DNA of 16,575 nucleotides from Ruthenibacterium sp. (lineage in GTDB: Bacteria; Bacillota; Clostridia; Oscillospirales; Ruminococcaceae): NCBI GenBank assembly GCA_020025255.1, contig JAHHSK010000043.1, positions 1 to 16,575 of the forward strand, in the 5' to 3' direction. How positions within the stretch are numbered: position 1 is the stretch's first letter; every line of letters starts with the position of its first letter. The notes under the pieces were generated by a model, which saw nothing but the letters and a program-made list of their open reading frames with translations, ran no database searches and had not been told where the DNA came from. Position numbers and translations under genes: made by a program. This document shows, in pieces, positions 7,506-14,985 of this stretch.

Positions 7506-8792
7506 CTACAAAACAAACAGCGATTTTGTAAGAAGTGACAAGGCAGTGTTCCAATCCATGCGCGGAACATCATTTGCATTCAGCACCGGATATTCCCCCA
7601 GTGTTTCCTCTGCCAGCTTCAAGGTGACGGTTCCGATCGTATCCCCTTGGCGCACCGGAGCCTCCAGATGTTCCGGCAGGGAAAGCTCCGTTTTCAGCTG
7701 CTTTGCTTCCCCTTTCTTTACAAGCAGGCGGTTCGGCACGTCATATTCAAGCCCGGTATCCTGCACAACGCCGCCGGCAATCGGCATTCGGATCGGCGCC
7801 GCCGGCTCCAGCTGCGGAAACGGCACTGCCTCATAGGAAGCAAACCCGTAATCCAGCAGCTGGGCTGCCGCTGCAAAGCGCTCTTTGCTGGAAGGCGAAC
7901 CGAGCACCACCACAAGAAGCCCCGTTCCTTCACGCACGGCAGAGGCGGAAATGCAAACGCCTGCGCCGTTTGTTGTGCCGGTCTTGAGGCCTGTGATGCC
8001 ACGGTATGTCCGCAGCATTTTATTTGTGTTGGTCAGCTGTGTCTGCCCGCCGCGCAGCGTATCTGTCCAAATGCTGGAATATTCCAGAATCCGCGGATGC
8101 CGCAAAAGCGCAAGGGACATGATCGCCACATCACGCGCACTGGAATAATGCTCGTTTGCATCCAATCCGCAGGCATTTACAAAATGGGTATTCTTCATGC
8201 CAAGCTCCTGTGCGCGGGCGTTCATCATCTGTGCAAAAACAGGTTCGGAACCTCCCACATATTCTGCCACCGCTACGGCCGCATCATTTGCACTGCACAC
8301 ACAAATCGCTTTGATCAATTCATCCAGTGTAAACTCTTCCCCCGGCTCCAACCAGATCTGACTGCCGCCCATGTTATAAGCATGCTCACTGATCGGCACA
8401 ATATCCGTCATGGAAATTTTGCCCGCTTCCACAGCTTCCAGCGTAAGCAGCAGCGTCATCACCTTTGTGATCGAAGCCATGGGCACCTTTTGATCGGGGT
8501 CTTTTTCATACAGGATATCACCGGTATCGATCGATACCAGCAGCGCATTCCGGCACGGAGGCGTCAGGCTCGGCATGGAAAAACGCGGATTTTTCTGGAT
8601 GCTTTCTGCAATAAAACGATGCGGATTTTCCTTTTCCGGCAGAGCTTCCTTTTCCTTTGTGATATACAGCACCGGACATTCTTCCACCGGCTCTTCTGCC
8701 GTTGCCGCTGCTTGCAGTGCGATCAATGATGCGGTAAACGCAAACAGCAGCAAAACAGACGTCATACGCATCCCGATTTTCCGAATCAGCAT
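7506..8792 (-). CDS. D-alanyl-D-alanine carboxypeptidase (S11 family, low-molecular-mass PBP)
   Basis: This exported serine DD-carboxypeptidase trims the terminal D-Ala from peptidoglycan stem peptides. Residues 1-31 form a signal peptide (basic start, hydrophobic core, AAATA cleavage region). The three active-site motifs are intact: S107-x-x-K110 in SITK, S167-A-N169 in SAND, and K270-T-G in KTGTTNGAG. The remaining C-terminal 130 residues match the beta-rich PBP5 C domain seen in DacF-type proteins. A closing amphipathic segment (NTALSLLTKSLFVL) may attach it to the membrane. The 428-residue length is usual. ATG 8792 follows AAGGAGGAG. The gene diverges from mtaB; I found no convincing promoter on this strand. 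Which Dac paralogue this is cannot be decided. It ends in TAG. Confidence 0.95.
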   Translation of the reverse strand: MLIRKIGMRMTSVLLLFAFTASLIALQAAATAEEPVEECPVLYITKEKEALPEKENPHRFIAESIQKNPRFSMPSLTPPCRNALLVSIDTGDILYEKDPDQKVPMASITKVMTLLLTLEAVEAGKISMTDIVPISEHAYNMGGSQIWLEPGEEFTLDELIKAICVCSANDAAVAVAEYVGGSEPVFAQMMNARAQELGMKNTHFVNACGLDANEHYSSARDVAIMSLALLRHPRILEYSSIWTDTLRGGQTQLTNTNKMLRTYRGITGLKTGTTNGAGVCISASAVREGTGLLVVVLGSPSSKERFAAAAQLLDYGFASYEAVPFPQLEPAAPIRMPIAGGVVQDTGLEYDVPNRLLVKKGEAKQLKTELSLPEHLEAPVRQGDTIGTVTLKLAEETLGEYPVLNANDVPRMDWNTALSLLTKSLFVL

Positions 8793-8873
8793 ATTTCTCC
8801 TCCTTGTTTAGGCATCTTTCAATTAACTATATGAAGCTTGCGTATTTTGCATGCGCTTTTGCCGATTCGCCAC

Positions 8874-8902
8874 TTGTGATTTTGGTGCGGATTTTGTATA
8901 AT
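8874..8902 (+). promoter_or_regulatory. Promoter of mtaB
   Basis: TTGTGA (8874-8879) and a perfect TATAAT (8897-8902) are 17 bases apart on the + strand. The TTG start codon lies 31 bases downstream with GAGGTG between. The region is the divergent intergenic space with the carboxypeptidase gene. Confidence 0.83.
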
Positions 8903-8932
8903 AAAATTGATATTTCCATTTGAGGTGACATT

Positions 8933-10225
8933 TTGAAAGTTGCATTCTATACATTGGGCTGTAAGGTGAACCAAAACGAAACCGGTGCCGTTGCCCAGCT
9001 TTTTTACGAAAACGGATTTGAATCCGCACGCGAAGAGGAAACCGCTGACGTATATATTGTCAACAGCTGTACGGTCACTTCGGGCGGTGATAAAAAAAGC
9101 CGCCAGTGGCTGCGACGTGCAAAGCGCCGCAACCCCGATGCGATCATGGTTCTTATGGGCTGCTTTCCGCAGGCTTTCCCCGAACAGGCAGCAGAGATCG
9201 AAGAAGCCGATATCGTCATTGGTTCCAAGGCGCGCCGCAGTGTATTGAATCACGTTCTGCAGTTTATGCAGGACGGACAGCGCATTGTGGATATCGTGCC
9301 GCACAGCAAAGGGGATCTTTTTGAGGAACTGCCCATGGAACGGCTGGAAGGCCACACCCGGGCTTTTATGAAGATCGAGGATGGCTGCAATCGCCGCTGT
9401 GCTTACTGTGTGATCCCCCGTGCGCGCGGGAACGTGCGCAGCCGCACGGAAGAAAGTATTTTGAACGAGCTGCACGCTCTGGCTCAAAGCGGGTATTCCG
9501 AGGTCGTTTTTTCCGGCATCAACCTTTCCAGCTACGGCCTTGATACCGGTACCGATTTGGGGGATATCGTTGCAAAAGCCGCGCAGGTACCCGGGATCCG
9601 CCGCATTCGTTTGGGCAGCCTGGAGCCGGATCTGATGTCGGACGATGTGATCGAACGCTTGGCACGCATACCGCAGGTATGTCCGCAGTTCCATTTATCT
9701 CTGCAAAGCGGCTGTGATGCCACCCTGCGCCGCATGCGCCGCGTTTACAACACCGAACAATACACGCAAGTAGTTCGCAAATTGCGCAGTGCCTTCCCCA
9801 ACGCATCCTTCACCACAGATGTCATCGTCGGCTTTCCGGGCGAAACGCCGGAAGACTTTCAGACCAGTGTGCGCTATGTACAGGAAATCGGCTTCCTGAA
9901 AGTACACGTCTTCGGGTATTCTCGCCGTTCCGGCACACCGGCCTACGATATGCCCGATCAAATCGATGAGGCGGAAAAGGCAAAGCGTGTTCACATTTTG
10001 CAGTCGGCTGCCGATGCTGTCCGCGCAAAAGTGATTGCATCCAAACAAGGAGCCGAAGTTGAGGTTCTATTGGAACGCCCTATCAACACTGCAACCTTTA
10101 CCGGGTACACCAAAGAATACATCCCTGTCCTGATCCACGCCCCGGGATATCATCAGGGCGATATCGTTTGTGCTGTGCTCGGCACTTATGATGGCATGCG
10201 CTGCGCAGCCTGCCTTGCGCCATAA
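8933..10225 (+). CDS. mtaB: tRNA t6A37 methylthiotransferase MtaB
   Basis: MtaB is a radical-SAM enzyme that adds a methylthio group to t6A at position 37 of ANN-decoding tRNAs, giving ms2t6A. The N-terminal MTTase domain holds three cluster Cys at C10 (TLGCKVNQNE), C46 (NSCTVT) and C77 (MGCF). The radical-SAM CxxxCxxC is at C152, C156 and C159 (CNRRCAYCVIPRARG). A C-terminal TRAM-like segment covers about 370-430. The 430-residue length is typical. TLGCKVNQ-E and the ordering favour MtaB over MiaB or RimO. The start is a TTG at 8933, supported by GAGGTG at 8922-8927 and by the MKVAFYTLGCKVNQ N-terminus; no ATG is better placed. The gene is monocistronic and ends in TAA before the terminator at 10286-10327. 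Confidence 0.95.
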   Translation: MKVAFYTLGCKVNQNETGAVAQLFYENGFESAREEETADVYIVNSCTVTSGGDKKSRQWLRRAKRRNPDAIMVLMGCFPQAFPEQAAEIEEADIVIGSKARRSVLNHVLQFMQDGQRIVDIVPHSKGDLFEELPMERLEGHTRAFMKIEDGCNRRCAYCVIPRARGNVRSRTEESILNELHALAQSGYSEVVFSGINLSSYGLDTGTDLGDIVAKAAQVPGIRRIRLGSLEPDLMSDDVIERLARIPQVCPQFHLSLQSGCDATLRRMRRVYNTEQYTQVVRKLRSAFPNASFTTDVIVGFPGETPEDFQTSVRYVQEIGFLKVHVFGYSRRSGTPAYDMPDQIDEAEKAKRVHILQSAADAVRAKVIASKQGAEVEVLLERPINTATFTGYTKEYIPVLIHAPGYHQGDIVCAVLGTYDGMRCAACLAP

Positions 10226-10285
10226 GTTTTCTGCCGGTACGATCTGCATTTCCTTGCCTGTACGCAGGAGATTTCATTTTGATAC

Positions 10286-10327
10286 AAAAACACTCCCCAA
10301 AGGATCGATCCTTTGGGGAGTGTTTTT
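10286..10327. terminator. Bidirectional terminator between mtaB and desulfoferrodoxin
   Basis: A perfect 42-base palindrome is centred at 10306/10307. Its 21-base arms begin AAAAACACTCCCC and end GGGGAGTGTTTTT, so a long stem is flanked by U-runs on either strand. It lies between two converging genes. Confidence 0.93.
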
Positions 10328-10388
10328 TATGCCATGCCGATCGTTATTCTTGCACAGAAAAGCAGCTGCACTCTGTTCTTATGCCTTG

Positions 10389-10757
10389 TCAGGCTTTCCA
10401 CAGACCATGCAGATTACAGTATGCATAAACGTGCTGCACCTTTTCCTCTTTCAAAAGAGAAAACGCCGCATACGGTGACTGCGAAGGCTTAAGATGTTTC
10501 ACATGATATCCTTGTGTCGTTTCGACCACGATCCATTCAATGAAATGCGCTTCCAGCATCGGATGTTCCACATCTCCCACCCGAACCGTCAGCAGATTTT
10601 CTGTTTGCTCGGGAACCGGAACATGTTTTTCCGCTGCTCCATCCGAAGTGCCGGCCGTAAGTTCCGTCATTTTTTCTCCGCAGCAAAACACCGGAACACT
10701 CCGTCCGCTCAGTTTCGTAATTACATTTCCGCAATGGCGGCAAATATAAAATTCCAT
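10389..10757 (-). CDS. dfx: Desulfoferrodoxin (superoxide reductase)
   Basis: This cytoplasmic iron protein reduces superoxide to hydrogen peroxide and is typical of anaerobes. At 122 residues it is a two-centre (2Fe-SOR) form. Center I has four Cys, C6, C9, C25 and C26 (CRHCGN and FCCGEKM), as in desulforedoxin. Center II has EKHVP at 43-47 (H45), H65 in EHPM, H71 in HFIEWI, and the CNLHG motif with C114 and H117. All expected iron ligands are present, and the Glu-Lys pair implicated in catalysis is intact. ATG 10757 is preceded by AAGGAG. It lies 127 bases after the surface-protein reading frame on the same strand, with no strong promoter seen between. Its transcript ends at the palindrome 10286-10327. 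It ends in TGA. Confidence 0.95.
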   Translation of the reverse strand: MEFYICRHCGNVITKLSGRSVPVFCCGEKMTELTAGTSDGAAEKHVPVPEQTENLLTVRVGDVEHPMLEAHFIEWIVVETTQGYHVKHLKPSQSPYAAFSLLKEEKVQHVYAYCNLHGLWKA

Positions 10758-10863
10758 CCGAAAAAACTCCTTTTTATTTTATTGCATCACGATCAGTAAA
10801 TTGTATCCACTCCTTGTGCCCGTTTACACAGAGAGCATACTTCTGCCTTTCCGACTCTGTAAA

Positions 10864-10886
10864 GAGCCGTCTTGTTTAGACTGCTC
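10864..10886 (-). terminator. Weak stem-loop at the 3' end of the surface-protein frame
   Basis: On the minus strand GAGCAGTCT (10886-10878) pairs with AGACGGCTC (10872-10864), with one mismatch and a 5-base loop, followed by only TTT. It overlaps the stop codon at 10885-10887. It could be a weak terminator or allow read-through into desulfoferrodoxin. Confidence 0.35.
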
Positions 10887-11712
10887 AGGCTGATTGCTTC
10901 TGCTTTTTCCGATGCATCCATATTCCCCCGGCAGCCAGTGCCAAAATCCCACACACTCCAGCTATCACCAGCACAGGCCATTGCACAGCCTTCTTCGATG
11001 GCTCTGCCGCCGGTTCGTCTTCCGGCTGTACCGCCTGTTCCGGCATCGTTTTTTCCGGCACTTCTTCGCAATCGATTACAGCATAGATCGAAAACGTATC
11101 TGTTTCAAAGGAAAGTTCCCCTGTCGTTTCATTCCATTGCGCATCAAGAAGATCAGCATATCCCTCGTGAAGCCTTACAACCTTATAATCTCCTTGATGA
11201 TTCGTTCTATTTTCCGGAAGGCGAAGTGAAATTTTCAGTGCACCATTTGTTTTTTCAATCGGAATCAGCGGCTCCGTACCGATTTGTTTCATCAATTGAA
11301 TATCCAGATAAAGCAGCGGGTTTCCCTCTTGCGCTGCCGCTTGTATCAGCTGACGTTCCTTTTCCTCGATTTGTTCCCTTATATCCTTCACCTGAAGATA
11401 TACGCGAATGGTGGTATCTTGTTTATACCCTGCTTGTTCTTCTTTTGTGAAAAGTATATCCGCCAGATCTTCCGGTTCATTTTGAACCTTTGCATCAAAT
11501 ATATTTTTTTCCGTATCGGATGCAATTTCTACTGTGAGTTTTCCGGCTAATTCCACCTTATCTGATTTTTTCGGCGGCTTTGGCGCAATCACCCCACTAG
11601 TTGATTGCGGCTGTGGCTGTGGCTGTGGCTGCGGCTGTGGCTGTGGCTGTGGCTGCGATTCCGGCTCCGGCTGTGGCTGCGGCTCCGGCTGTGGCTGCGG
11701 TTCCGGCTGTGG
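10885..11712 (-). pseudogene. C-terminal part of the surface protein, cut off by an in-frame TAG
   Basis: This stretch continues the surface-protein frame without any shift after the TAG at 11713-11715. It encodes about 37 more residues of Pro-Gln/Pro-Glu stalk, then a domain of roughly 170 residues (KVELAGKLTVEIAS ... DTFSIYAVIDCEE) of a type seen near the C-terminus of clostridial surface proteins. A short acidic linker, a membrane segment (WPVLVIAGVCGILALAAGG) and a basic tail (MHRKKQKQ) follow. There is no LPXTG, so anchoring would be by the membrane segment. A GTG at 11592 opens a shorter frame, but it has no ribosome binding site and no signal peptide, so independent expression and export are unlikely. 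I read it as the stranded end of one gene, possibly rescued by suppression or due to a base error. It ends in TGA. Confidence 0.75.
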
Positions 11713-11874
11713 CTACGGCTCCGGCTGCGGCTGCAGCTCCGGCTGCGGCTCTGGCTGCGGATATGCCTGTGAGTCCGGCTGCAGCTCAGGTTCCGGCTCC
11801 GGCTGTGGTTCCGGCTGTGGCTGCGGTTCCGGCTCCGGCTGCGGTTCCGGCTCCGGCTGTGGTTCCGGCTCCGG
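11605..11874 (-). repeat. Hexanucleotide repeat encoding the Pro-Gln/Pro-Glu stalk
   Basis: About 90 codons alternate CCA/CCG with CAG/GAG/GAA, that is imperfect repeats of six bases encoding PQ and PE. The distal part (11605-11650) is nearly pure PQ, and the proximal part is mixed PE and PQ. Six-base units keep the frame when copies are gained or lost. The TAG at 11713 sits inside it as a one-base change from CAG. Confidence 0.9.
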
Positions 11875-13683
11875 TATTGTGTTTTGAATCGTTAGCTTCC
11901 GTATTTCTTTTGCCTGATTTCCATCGCTATCCGTTGCTGTATAAACAAGTTCATACTTTCCGATTATTGTTGTGTCGATTTGTGGATCTATCTGTATCTC
12001 TGGAACCTCACCATCCTCATAATCGGATGCTGTAACGCCTCCCATAAAATCAAAGCTGTCGCCTTTTTCCAAGACTACATCTGTCAATCCTTTGATTTCA
12101 GGGATAAAATTTGTCACTGTGATATTCCGAACCATTTTTGTCTCATGTCCATCAGAATCAGATGCAATATACGTCAGTACAAACGTTTCCTTGGTGCCGG
12201 GCTGCGGCTTTTCCAGCTGCCCCTCGATTCGGAGCATCGGTTCCGTATCCTTATCATCTGTTACCGTAACCCCACTATACAGGTCAAAATCCGCGATACT
12301 GCCGACTTTAATTTCTACATCCTGTAAGCCTCGAATAATGGGAAATGCATTTTTAATAACATGTGCATTACGGATCGACTCTGTTCTGTTCCCATTACTA
12401 TCCTGAACAGCGTAAATGAGCTGATGCTGCCCCGGTGCCAACTCCGAAACATCGCCCGGATAAACAATCGAACCGGTCAAATCGCCATCTTCATAATCCC
12501 AAGCGGTAACTCCTGTCCGCAGATCCGGTGAAGTTCCCTCCCGAAAAACAATATCCTTCGGGTGTTGAATCGCCGGGAAGAAATTGGTTGCCGAACCTTC
12601 CTCCAAATTACGCAGTTCGATCCGAAGTTCGTTCCCGCTTCTGATTTTTTCCGCACGATAGCCTTTTTGTTCCAGCTGTTCCGGAATTGATACTTCTCCT
12701 GTCATCTCAGTGCATATCAGCAGATTTCTTTGCATAACATCCGGATAAGTAAAATCCACCTGCAATGAGCCATAAACATACTGTGCATCCACCTGAGTGT
12801 TCTTTCCAAGTATCAGTTCCGATCTTTCCACATACATTTCCGTTGCATTACGGATCGTATTTTGAGGATAAAACCTTGCCCTATCTTCTAAAAATATCTT
12901 GCGCATATTGAAGACATTGGAGACTTCTACCGTTCCGGATGCGGTAAGATAATCACTATCCAGTACATTATCCCCATAAATGGATGCGTCGCTTTTAAAG
13001 TTTTTTAGTTCCAAGGACGATGATTCCGCCGTATAATCATTTTTTCCGCCCATGTAAATAGCAGAAATCTCATTTTGCTCCACCGTATCATTCCGAATAA
13101 TCAAACTGCCTGTTGCAACATTTTCCTGTTCTGCACCAAGATAAATATTGGGGTTTCCTGTGATTCGCACATTTGTCAGCTCGGCACGGTTTCCCTTGAT
13201 AAACAGACAATCCTTTTCCGCTGACGCAAAATTGAGATTCAAATTCTGGAAATACATCCAGCTGTTCAGTGTTACTTTTCCTTCAAACGTAATGGTATAG
13301 CGTTCTGCCGTATCGCCGGCAATAAAAACTGTTTTTTCCGGAAACTGCAAATCCCCTGTAACAGTAACATTGCCAACCAGATAAATCGAACCATTTTTCT
13401 GCACATCCCTCAACGCCCGAGCGAAATCACTTGTTGGGTCATTTGGTTGTGTTCCTGCGGAATCGGGTCTGCCTTTATCACTTACATATACTGCCTGCAG
13501 CTTCCCCGCTTTTTCCTGCTGCGTTTCGGTTACTTTATCAAGATCAAGCGAAGCTTCGGCTTTTTGTTGTGTCGGTGCTTCATAACCTGCGGCTGTATCT
13601 TTTGCATACCCTGCATTGGGATAAAAAAACATACTGTTCATCAAAACAGCCGCGCAAACGATTTTTGCTATTGCTTTTCTCAT
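11713..13683 (-). CDS. Secreted surface protein with three Ig-like repeats and a Pro-rich stalk, truncated
   Basis: The 656-residue product has a signal peptide at about 1-27 (MRKAIAKIVCAAVLMNSMFF, cleavage near AGYA). Residues 60-365 are rich in short strands and Asn (GKVTLNSWMYFQNLNLNF, AELTNVRITGN), suggesting a beta-helix. Three related Ig-like repeats of the DUF5011 type follow at about 368-445, 446-525 and 526-601. Each has a V(T)-x-D(Y/D)-x-D core (GVTAWDYEDGD, GVTVTDDKDTE, GVTASDYEDGE) and a closing (V/A)xDSxG. The Pro-rich stalk begins at 602 and meets a TAG where a CAG repeat codon is expected. The frame then continues as the entry at 10885-11712; the intact protein would be about 932 residues. 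It is probably an adhesin or glycan-binding protein, but the ligand is unknown. ATG 13683 follows GAAAGGG. The composition is more AT-rich than neighbouring genes outside the repeat, consistent with accessory DNA. Confidence 0.85.
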   Translation of the reverse strand: MRKAIAKIVCAAVLMNSMFFYPNAGYAKDTAAGYEAPTQQKAEASLDLDKVTETQQEKAGKLQAVYVSDKGRPDSAGTQPNDPTSDFARALRDVQKNGSIYLVGNVTVTGDLQFPEKTVFIAGDTAERYTITFEGKVTLNSWMYFQNLNLNFASAEKDCLFIKGNRAELTNVRITGNPNIYLGAEQENVATGSLIIRNDTVEQNEISAIYMGGKNDYTAESSSLELKNFKSDASIYGDNVLDSDYLTASGTVEVSNVFNMRKIFLEDRARFYPQNTIRNATEMYVERSELILGKNTQVDAQYVYGSLQVDFTYPDVMQRNLLICTEMTGEVSIPEQLEQKGYRAEKIRSGNELRIELRNLEEGSATNFFPAIQHPKDIVFREGTSPDLRTGVTAWDYEDGDLTGSIVYPGDVSELAPGQHQLIYAVQDSNGNRTESIRNAHVIKNAFPIIRGLQDVEIKVGSIADFDLYSGVTVTDDKDTEPMLRIEGQLEKPQPGTKETFVLTYIASDSDGHETKMVRNITVTNFIPEIKGLTDVVLEKGDSFDFMGGVTASDYEDGEVPEIQIDPQIDTTIIGKYELVYTATDSDGNQAKEIRKLTIQNTIPEPEPQPEPEPQPEPEPQPQPEPQPEPEPELQPDSQAYPQPEPQPELQPQPEP

Positions 13684-13769
13684 TCATTTACCCTTTCCGT
13701 AAAATTGATTCTGCCGACATTTTGCAGTTTGAATACGGCACCTTTTTGCTTGTTTTCCAACATATAATA

Positions 13770-13810
13770 AGCAAGATATTGAACGCCTCACGCCGATTCA
13801 ACATCTTGCT
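13770..13810 (-). promoter_or_regulatory. Stem-loop in the leader of the surface-protein gene
   Basis: AGCAAGATATTGAA (13770-13783) and TTCAACATCTTGCT (13797-13810) are complementary except at one position. They form a 14-bp stem around a 13-base loop that holds two GGCG copies on the minus strand. It lies just after the predicted promoter and about 87 bases before the gene. No U-run follows, so it is not a standard terminator. It may be a protein-binding site or an mRNA-stability element. Confidence 0.55.
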
Positions 13811-13819
13811 CCAAATTAT

Positions 13820-13848
13820 AGTTTATCGGTTCAAGCTGATTTTGTCAA
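13820..13848 (-). promoter_or_regulatory. Probable promoter of the surface-protein gene
   Basis: A perfect TTGACA is at 13848-13843 on the minus strand. TAAACT (13825-13820) lies 17 bases downstream. A perfect TATAAT is also present (13820-13815), but at 22 bases, too far for the usual spacing. Which -10 is used is uncertain. The leader would be about 130 bases and contains the stem-loop at 13770-13810. Confidence 0.6.
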
Positions 13849-13865
13849 CCTCCTTTAAAACATCA

Positions 13866-13897
13866 AAAAGCAGACCTCGAAATCGAGGTCTGCTTTT
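13866..13897. terminator. Terminator of the pyruvate formate-lyase operon
   Basis: AAAAGCAGACCTCGA (13866-13880) and its perfect complement (13883-13897) form a strong stem with a T-run on the minus strand. It lies six bases after the pflA stop. It is also well formed on the + strand, but no + strand gene approaches it. Confidence 0.9.
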
Positions 13898-13902
13898 ATC
13901 TG

Positions 13903-14679
13903 TTATGATTTGCTCGTTACTTTTTGTGCCAACGCAGCCTTGCGCGCCTTCAAGATAGCATTGCGAGCCTGCTTTGCCACCGATGCGTTCAGGGCCGGAA
14001 CCCCTTCCAAGGGATATGGAATCCCCAGCGAGGCATACTTATTCACACCCATAGTGTGATAGGGAAGCACATCCAGCGCACACAGGTTATCAAACTGCGC
14101 CAGAAGCGTACCCAATTCCTGCCACTCTTCCTGCGAATCAGTAATTCCGGGCACCACTACATGGCGCACCCACATCGGCACTTTTTTATCTGCCAGATAG
14201 CGGGCAAAATCCAAAATGTTGCGGTTATCCTGCCCTGTCAGCTTTTTATGTGCCTCACGCTCTGCATGCTTGATATCCAGCATAACCAGATCCGTTACCG
14301 CACAAAGCGTATCGAACTGTTCGCGCACCGCAGCACTATCTGCGCGGAACGTGATGCCGGATGTATCAATACAGGTATGGATCCCGCGTTTTTTCGCCTC
14401 GGTAAAAAGGCTTGTCACAAAATCAATCTGCAGCAGCGGTTCCCCGCCGGAAACGGTGATGCCGCCGTTTTTATAAAACGGCTCGTTGCGCTCGTACTGC
14501 GCAAGCAGCTGTTCCACCGTCATCGGCGTACCGCCGACGGGTTTCCAGGTATCGGGGTTGTGGCAATACTGACACCGCATAGGGCAGCCCTGCAAAAAAA
14601 CAACCAGCCGCGTACCCGGACCGTCTACTGTACCGAAGCTTTCAACGGAATGAACTTGTCCCGTTTTCTGCTCTGGCAT
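13903..14679 (-). CDS. pflA: Pyruvate formate-lyase activating enzyme
   Basis: PflA is a radical-SAM enzyme that abstracts a hydrogen from the conserved glycine of pyruvate formate-lyase, making the active glycyl radical under anaerobic conditions. The [4Fe-4S] motif CxxxCxxC is at C32, C36 and C39 (GCPMRCQYCHNPDTW). SAM-binding elements follow: TVSGGEPLLQ (GGE), CIDTSG, and MLDIKH. FGTVDGPGTR near residue 15 is typical of the family. Length is 258 residues, normal. ATG 14679 lies three bases after the stop of the glycyl-radical-domain gene, and its GAGGGG site sits inside that gene's end, so the two are likely translationally coupled. This supports the small radical-domain protein as its substrate. 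It ends in TAA, followed by the terminator at 13866-13897. Confidence 0.96.
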   Translation of the reverse strand: MPEQKTGQVHSVESFGTVDGPGTRLVVFLQGCPMRCQYCHNPDTWKPVGGTPMTVEQLLAQYERNEPFYKNGGITVSGGEPLLQIDFVTSLFTEAKKRGIHTCIDTSGITFRADSAAVREQFDTLCAVTDLVMLDIKHAEREAHKKLTGQDNRNILDFARYLADKKVPMWVRHVVVPGITDSQEEWQELGTLLAQFDNLCALDVLPYHTMGVNKYASLGIPYPLEGVPALNASVAKQARNAILKARKAALAQKVTSKS

Positions 14680-14682
14680 AAA

Positions 14683-14925
14683 TTACATCCCCTCGTGGAA
14701 TGTACGGGAAATAACCTCATCCTGCTGTGCTTTGGTCAGCTTGATAAAGTTGACCGCATAACCGGAAACACGCACAGTCAGCTGCGGATATTTTTCGGGA
14801 TGAGCCTGTGCATCCAGCAGAGTATCTCTGTTGAACACGTTGACATTCAAATGATGTCCGCCTTCTGCTGCATATCCATCAAGAAGGTTGACAAGGTTAT
14901 CGATCTGCTGTTCATTTGCTTTCAT
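14683..14925 (-). CDS. grcA: Stand-alone glycyl-radical domain (GrcA-like; radical subunit of a split PFL)
   Basis: The 80-residue protein is the C-terminal glycyl-radical domain of pyruvate formate-lyase and nothing else. GGHHLNVNV (22-30), PEKYPQLTVRVSGYAV (43-58) and ISRTFHEGM (72-80) match the end of full-length PflB. The radical glycine is G55 in RVSGYAV. In E. coli, GrcA (YfiD) is a similar free domain that replaces oxygen-damaged radical domains of an intact PflB. Here the neighbouring core lacks the domain, so this protein is more likely an obligate subunit. The frame is open to an ATG at 14943, but ATG 14925 is preferred because AAAGGA lies 9 bases upstream and the earlier ATG has no site. 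It ends three bases before pflA. The symbol is given by domain similarity, not proven function. Confidence 0.93.
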   Translation of the reverse strand: MKANEQQIDNLVNLLDGYAAEGGHHLNVNVFNRDTLLDAQAHPEKYPQLTVRVSGYAVNFIKLTKAQQDEVISRTFHEGM

Positions 14926-14985
14926 AATGCTTATTCCTTTCATTTAATCGAAAATCGGTAATGCCAAAAGCTGCGTATGCCGCTT

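Noticed and set aside
7647..8729. A 360-residue + strand frame opposite the carboxypeptidase, and similar long antisense frames at 8819-9694 and 13924-14961
   Set aside because: They are antisense shadows of well-supported genes (carboxypeptidase, mtaB, pflA with the radical domain); their composition is Cys/His/Arg-rich without motifs.
10793..11071. A minus-strand frame ending in CSLCKRAQGVDTIY upstream of desulfoferrodoxin, with a CxxC
   Set aside because: Most of it overlaps the surface-protein C-terminus in another frame, there is no credible start or ribosome binding site for the non-overlapping part, and it matches no family I know.
11713..11715. TAG recoded as glutamine, as in some gut phages
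   Set aside because: plsY, yceD and the carboxypeptidase end in TAG at their normal family lengths, so TAG is an ordinary stop in this genome segment.
11534..11887. A + strand frame encoding a striking Cys-Gly-Ser-rich protein (and another, Ala/Pro/Val-rich, at 11601-12035)
   Set aside because: Both are reverse-strand readings of the Pro-Gln/Pro-Glu hexamer repeat. Their composition is a direct consequence of that repeat and neither has a ribosome binding site of note.
13763..13768. TATAAT on the + strand as a promoter towards the pfl terminator
   Set aside because: No -35 at proper spacing and no + strand gene downstream; it is part of the near-palindromic A/T flank of the leader stem-loop.
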